Shown: positions 61,101 through 64,000 of the stretch, piece after piece
How positions within the stretch are numbered: the first letter of the stretch is position 1
Layout: each line of letters starts with the position of its first letter
NCBI GenBank assembly: GCA_018004935.1
Contig: JAGNBF010000002.1
Span: forward strand, 119,453-183,452
Length of the DNA: 64,000 bases
Origin: Chloroflexota bacterium
Lineage (GTDB): Bacteria > Chloroflexota > Anaerolineae > Promineifilales > Promineifilaceae
Direction of reading: 5' to 3'
Position numbers and translations under genes: made by a program
The notes under the pieces: model-generated
Seen by the model: the letters and a program-made list of their open reading frames with translations, nothing else
The model's database searches: none
Told to the model about the DNA's origin: nothing

Positions 61101-64000
61101 CCTGGTTATCGGTGGTAACGGTGTCTCGGCCTACTTCGGTGTCTACGGGGGTCCATTCGGTGACGAATTGGCCGAAACGATCCACCCGTTGGCTTTGCCA
61201 TTCACGGCGGTAGAAGACGACTTCGACTTCGGTGTTGGGCACGGGTTGGCTGTCCCAGTCGAGGGCCAGGACGTTGACATCGGTTGCGGTTCCGGCCGGG
61301 TTGAGGTAATCAGCGGGGGAGATGCCGACATAGGTCGCGGCCGCGTGCTGATTTACACTCCCTCTAGCCGATACCGGGAACTCGCTCAGGTCGTAAACCG
61401 TTGCTTCCAACGTGATGCGCCAGCCACCATCTTCCAGGCTATCTAACATATCCGCTGGAAGCGTTACCGTCAGTTTGCCTTCGGCATCAGTCGTCCCTTC
61501 TCCACTCAGCACATATTGCGTTCCGCCGGAGGGGCTGAAGGGATCATAGTAGAAAAAGAAATAATCATCATCGGTGAAGCTGTAGTAAGGGCCATCCCAG
61601 GGCAGGAAATAGCGTTCAGCCAGCACATTCCAGTTCACTTGGAGATCGGTCGCCGGGCCACCAAAGAAGTAGCTGGCCTCGATGGTTACATCTACTGTTT
61701 CACCTCTCTGAACATCGGTAGTAGCGGGTGTGACAGAGACAAGGAACTCTGGCGCACGGTATTCGGCCACGGTGAAGGAGCGTTCGCCCAGCAGATCACC
61801 CTGGTTGGAAGCAATGGCATAGGTTCCCAAAGGCCACTCTTCACCAATGACGAATTCGCCACTGAAATTGCCATTGGTATCTACGTCCAGGTCTAAAACG
61901 GGCAAATCTTCAACCGTACTGCCTTCGTAATAGTTGTAAGAGATGACGGGCAGTGTCAGGGTATCCCGCTCAGGGAGCAGATAACGGCCATAGTTTTGCT
62001 GGCGCAGGATGCCCCGGAACTGGACGGTATCACCGGGACGGTAGATGGGGCGGTCGGTGACGATGTAGAAGGTAGAGGGGTATTGGGCACTGGTGTCGGT
62101 GTTGAGGCCAAACTGGTAAGGGTTGACATTGACATCCCAACCACTGGCCCCAATGCCAAAACCGGTCTGACCGGGGGCGTTGCTGACGGCAATCACACCG
62201 GAGAGGTAACTATCGGCCGGGGTGTAGGGGATGTTGGCGAAGCCGTTGGCGTCGGTTGTGCCCTCACCGATGTAACTGTTGTATTGATCGTAGAGGGTAA
62301 TGGCGCGGCCGCTGACCGGTTCACCCGTCGCCAAATCCGTCGCCCAGATATGCACCGTACCAAATGTCTCCTTCACCACCAGATTGGTATCGGCCACCAC
62401 CATAATATTGCGCTGGTTTTGCCAGTAACGACCATACGGGTCGGTCGTTGGTTCCGGCGATTGGGCCGCCAGGAAATAGACACCGGTGGGTAAAACACCC
62501 CCGTCAGCCAGAGAAACAGTCAAAGAGCTTGTGTTCGCGGTATCCTCAACCGGGAAACTCCAGGTACGGATGGGGTTCGGTGGCAGAACATCCTCGTTAT
62601 TGACGATGTAGGGGTTGTTTAAATAGTTCAACCCCAAATCCAGATTGTACAGATACACATCCACCTGATTGGTACTGCGATAACCAATTTCCACATTGGT
62701 GGGGTAGCTGGTGCTTAACTGGCTTAACATCGTGGGCAGGTTTAGCGACACCACCGGGGGCAGTTCCGAGGTGGTGAAGGAGAACTGATAATCCTCACCC
62801 AGGGTGTTGCCATAGGGATCGGCGGCCGAAGCGGGAACCGTAACCACATAGGTTGTGGCCGGTTCGACGGGGAAGATGATATTCATACTCTGGCCGTAGA
62901 AATCGGTACGGACACGCTCCGGATCGGGGGCGGGTTCGATGATGACCTTATCTACCAGAGACTCTTCGGTCATGGGGGAGACGAAGTTAATACTAACGCT
63001 GTAGAACCAGTTTACTTCTATGAGCTCGCCATTGGCCGGGTAGGTGGACTCTACCGCCGGGAAGGGGATGGTGCTGAAGGTGCTCCGGGTGGTTCGATCC
63101 AGGGCGGCGTTGCCATTGGCCGATTGGGCAGAGGTGGCAACGGTCAGGGTGTAATCTGTTTCCAGGGCCAGCCAGGCGGTGGGGGTGATATACACCGTGC
63201 GATTGTCGTCGGTCCAGGTGAATTCCACATCGGCAGTTGGGGCAAGGGAGATGGCCGCTTCGGTGCTGGCCTCGTCCATGGGCATATTGAACTGGATAAA
63301 AAAGCCGCTCTCGATAGCCACATGGGTGCTGTCATCGTCCGGGGTTATGGCGACGACGCTGGGATCAACGGTGGTGAAACTCCAGGTGTAATCTTGTTCC
63401 AGCAACGCGCCCACGATGTCCTGTAAACCGGCATTGACCATCACATCATAGGTGGTGGCTCCGTCTAGTGGGGCATCGGGTACGAAGCGGTAGACGCTGG
63501 TGGAAACCCATTCGCCTTCGCCATCGAGCGGCGGGTCAAAGGTGAGGGGTTGGGGCAGGTTGCTCTGTTGACCGGTGGCGGTGAGGGGCACAACGGGCCG
63601 GTTGAACAGAACGGTGATGGCACTATCGGTCTGAACATTATCGGTTCCCGGTTCGGGGATGACCTGGCTGACGGCGATAAAACCGACGGTTTCCAGGTTG
63701 AGCAGGACGGGATCGTTGAGGGATTGACCGTTTTCACCCTGGGCGCCGGTGCCGATTTGCACCCGGTATTGTTGTTGGCGGTTGAGCTGGCGCGAGGGGG
63801 TGAAGACGACGGTGTCGTCACGGGTCCAGGTGAAGGTTCCGCGTACGGCCTGGGCATCGCCTTGTGCCTCGGTGATAGCGAAGGCGGCTTCGACGGAAGC
63901 CCGGTTCATGGGTTGGTCGAAGCGGACGGTGATGGCCCCATCGAGGGTGGTTTCTTCGCCGGGTAGGGGGCTACTGTAGACGACCTGGGGGGGCCAGTCT
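58132..64000 (-). CDS. Alpha-2-macroglobulin-like protein without thioester, 5' end beyond window
   Basis: At least 1956 residues; the frame is open through base 64000 (DWPPQVVYSSPLPGEETT precedes the first Met), so the N-terminus is missing. Order seen: four SbsA/Big-type Ig-like domains (about 1-400), MG domains starting with PIYRPGDTVQFRGILRQQ, a bait-like region with Gly/Asp-rich stretch, then the A2M domain (VTVDLPDNLTTWRMSAKAAT) and the complement-like helical domain (FDGGWGWCYSDKSDDFLTAH). Where thioester forms have PYGC-x-EQ, this has VCPYGFADR, so the Cys-Gln bond cannot form; a Cys three positions upstream and another in GWCYSD might pair instead. Such proteins inhibit proteases outside the cell; this one would trap by other means. 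Confidence 0.85.
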   Translation of the reverse strand, partial: DWPPQVVYSSPLPGEETTLDGAITVRFDQPMNRASVEAAFAITEAQGDAQAVRGTFTWTRDDTVVFTPSRQLNRQQQYRVQIGTGAQGENGQSLNDPVLLNLETVGFIAVSQVIPEPGTDNVQTDSAITVLFNRPVVPLTATGQQSNLPQPLTFDPPLDGEGEWVSTSVYRFVPDAPLDGATTYDVMVNAGLQDIVGALLEQDYTWSFTTVDPSVVAITPDDDSTHVAIESGFFIQFNMPMDEASTEAAISLAPTADVEFTWTDDNRTVYITPTAWLALETDYTLTVATSAQSANGNAALDRTTRSTFSTIPFPAVESTYPANGELIEVNWFYSVSINFVSPMTEESLVDKVIIEPAPDPERVRTDFYGQSMNIIFPVEPATTYVVTVPASAADPYGNTLGEDYQFSFTTSELPPVVSLNLPTMLSQLSTSYPTNVEIGYRSTNQVDVYLYNLDLGLNYLNNPYIVNNEDVLPPNPIRTWSFPVEDTANTSSLTVSLADGGVLPTGVYFLAAQSPEPTTDPYGRYWQNQRNIMVVADTNLVVKETFGTVHIWATDLATGEPVSGRAITLYDQYNSYIGEGTTDANGFANIPYTPADSYLSGVIAVSNAPGQTGFGIGASGWDVNVNPYQFGLNTDTSAQYPSTFYIVTDRPIYRPGDTVQFRGILRQQNYGRYLLPERDTLTLPVISYNYYEGSTVEDLPVLDLDVDTNGNFSGEFVIGEEWPLGTYAIASNQGDLLGERSFTVAEYRAPEFLVSVTPATTDVQRGETVDVTIEASYFFGGPATDLQVNWNVLAERYFLPWDGPYYSFTDDDYFFFYYDPFSPSGGTQYVLSGEGTTDAEGKLTVTLPADMLDSLEDGGWRITLEATVYDLSEFPVSARGSVNQHAAATYVGISPADYLNPAGTATDVNVLALDWDSQPVPNTEVEVVFYRREWQSQRVDRFGQFVTEWTPVDTEVGRDTVTTDNQGEATATFTPEEGGTYVAKATTTDSGGHSTTSSTYLWVMDPGFSGWRTDARERRMDLTPDNNEYTVGDTATILMQSPFAGPVKAWLIIERGTVMEERVITLESSSTTLEIPITADFAPNVYVSVVAVQGTLGNTTFADIRLGMTELTVNPEQLALNISVTADRELYQPGETATYTIEVTDYAGNPVQADVSLALVDLAVLSLKPDNAPPMVEAFYSPQPLRSRLGSGLFYSGEGLELEIPNPAGGLGGGGGGDDAAESVALRDQQDENDVRKDFRDTAYWAAVVTTGADGTATVTVDLPDNLTTWRMSAKAATTDTLVGQTYSDIISTKPLLIRPVTPRFMNVGDVIELGAIVNNNSGASQTVTVRLNASGVTLQTDADQTVTIRSGGSTLVRWPVVVDDVESADLTFRVSNDEYSDASKPTFGEGPNQLIPVYRYTGEDIVGTSGMLTEPGRRVEGVILPPGFDDRQGTVEVEMTASLAAALLDALTYTEEYDFPIVCPYGFADRIVATSSIVYALDQLDVNDTALRNRLANLINLDIPALESLQRFDGGWGWCYSDKSDDFLTAHAFFALIMAERAGFEVSTEVLDAAANYITGLVAPATTLSETWEINRQAYYLYILAEHGNAETATFADELFSEHRDLLNPYAKAYLVMVYDLTGNTDSSPAQSLIADLNDTANLTAAGAHWENIEQDWNNLSSDISGTAISLSAMLRVEPDNLILPNVVRWLMVARTAGHWPTTYETAWSIHALADWMVISGELEANYDYLFQNNLITMAEGEFTQDNLAETVHVSIPLNTLVPEEVNFLDFQYLNGNGNLYYTAYLDSFIDASAINATSRGITVQRTYYDATCDPEEETCEPITRISAGQQVRVQLTIVAENDLVYAIVEDYIPAGAEAIDPGLETSASLEGGISREGDYFYGYWGWWYFNRIEYRDEKVVFYSEFLPAGTYQYTYYLQTTIPGVYQVRPTLAREEFFPELFGRSEGMLFVIEE

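Larger units (their letters stand above)
1..64000. repeat. Highly iterated palindrome GCGGCCGC, about 80 copies
   Basis: Hand-scanned starts include 651, 1119, 1600, 2537, 2627, 2944, 3712, 3832, 3914, 4350, 4665, 5367, 8931, 8937, 9984, 9990, 13477, 13632, 14134, 14295, 16446, 16570, 17488, 18556, 19696, 20508, 20514, 21261, 22783, 24400, 24433, 26440, 26956, 27206, 27884, 28514, 29543, 29610, 30715, 30773, 30915, 31145, 31913, 32304, 32449, 32612, 34227, 35138, 35504, 35971, 36397, 36649, 36781, 36985, 38052, 39330, 39567, 39871, 40298, 40412, 40551, 40646, 42039, 42807, 44045, 45430, 46650, 49027, 49503, 53802, 54543, 55186, 55262, 56729, 57154, 57487, 57634, 57741, 57833, 59332, 59658, 61337, 62304 (each accurate to about two bases). 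Composition predicts about two. All but 53802 lie in genes or the AAA remnant. It encodes Ala-Ala-Ala, Gly-Arg or Arg-Pro depending on frame, so the selection is on DNA. Confidence 0.9.

Noticed and set aside
1..64000. tRNA, rRNA, insertion sequences and phage genes
   Set aside because: No cloverleaf with a TTC-purine arm, rRNA-like stretch, transposase or integrase signature was found in any gap. The longest gaps consist of the repeat families listed.

Overview
The window reads as chromosomal DNA of a medium-GC (about 55%), diderm-like or monoderm environmental bacterium. The best guess is a member of the Chloroflexota (Anaerolineae-like). This rests on the gene mix: DUF2723 membrane protein, A2-type haem-copper oxidase with CtaG/SURF1, Thr/Pro-rich 'PTPTP' linkers in secreted proteins, Calx-beta/Tad-type pilins, thioester-less alpha-2-macroglobulin, DUF2089/SHOCT genes. 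No rRNA or tRNA gene, CRISPR array, transposase or phage gene was seen, so the taxonomic call is inference.

Layout. 1-4.75 kb: end of a flavin reductase, a DegT-family sugar aminotransferase and a large DUF2723 membrane protein. 4.75-13.7 kb: a sugar sensing and uptake locus. A two-component pair (REC-HTH-REC regulator plus an unusual ABC-ATPase/histidine-kinase fusion) is divergent from a CUT2 multiple-sugar ABC transporter, whose ChvE-like binding protein is an internal tandem duplication. 13.7-18.6 kb: a decayed AAA ATPase remnant, a GAF-PAS-adenylate cyclase and a transglutaminase-like membrane protein. 19.2-25.3 kb: aa3-type cytochrome oxidase operon (ctaC, ctaD, ctaF, ctaE, ctaG, a small exported protein, surf1). 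25.7-29.8 kb: DUF2089 / SHOCT-like / DUF4097 genes resembling envelope-stress (LiaX/YvlB-type) loci, with a GNAT gene. 29.9-40.7 kb: housekeeping genes (sufE, guaA, ppk1, ubiA-type, TrmH-type methylase, roadblock, pyrG, queG). 41-53.6 kb: a minus-strand cluster of Tad-type pilin-like proteins carrying large extracellular modules. 54.2-57.9 kb: fused E1 alpha-beta dehydrogenase, an M50-like protease with TPRs, DUF2277. 58.1-64 kb: alpha-2-macroglobulin-like protein running off the window.

Two genome-scale signals overlie the genes. First, the palindrome GCGGCCGC occurs about 80 times (83 by hand count) where about two are expected from composition. It lies almost only inside genes and in all three reading frames, so it behaves like the HIP1 palindrome of cyanobacteria but with a different sequence. 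Second, almost every intergenic gap is a mosaic of several families of palindromic repeats, including a three-unit 167-bp array between the two-component genes and the sugar transporter, and a repeat that supplies the last codons of the DegT gene.

The strongest candidate for an undescribed system is the 4.9-13.7 kb locus. A sugar-transporter-type ATPase domain with degenerate catalytic residues is fused to a histidine kinase and sits beside a double-headed sugar-binding protein and its transporter, suggesting a kinase that reads transporter state.
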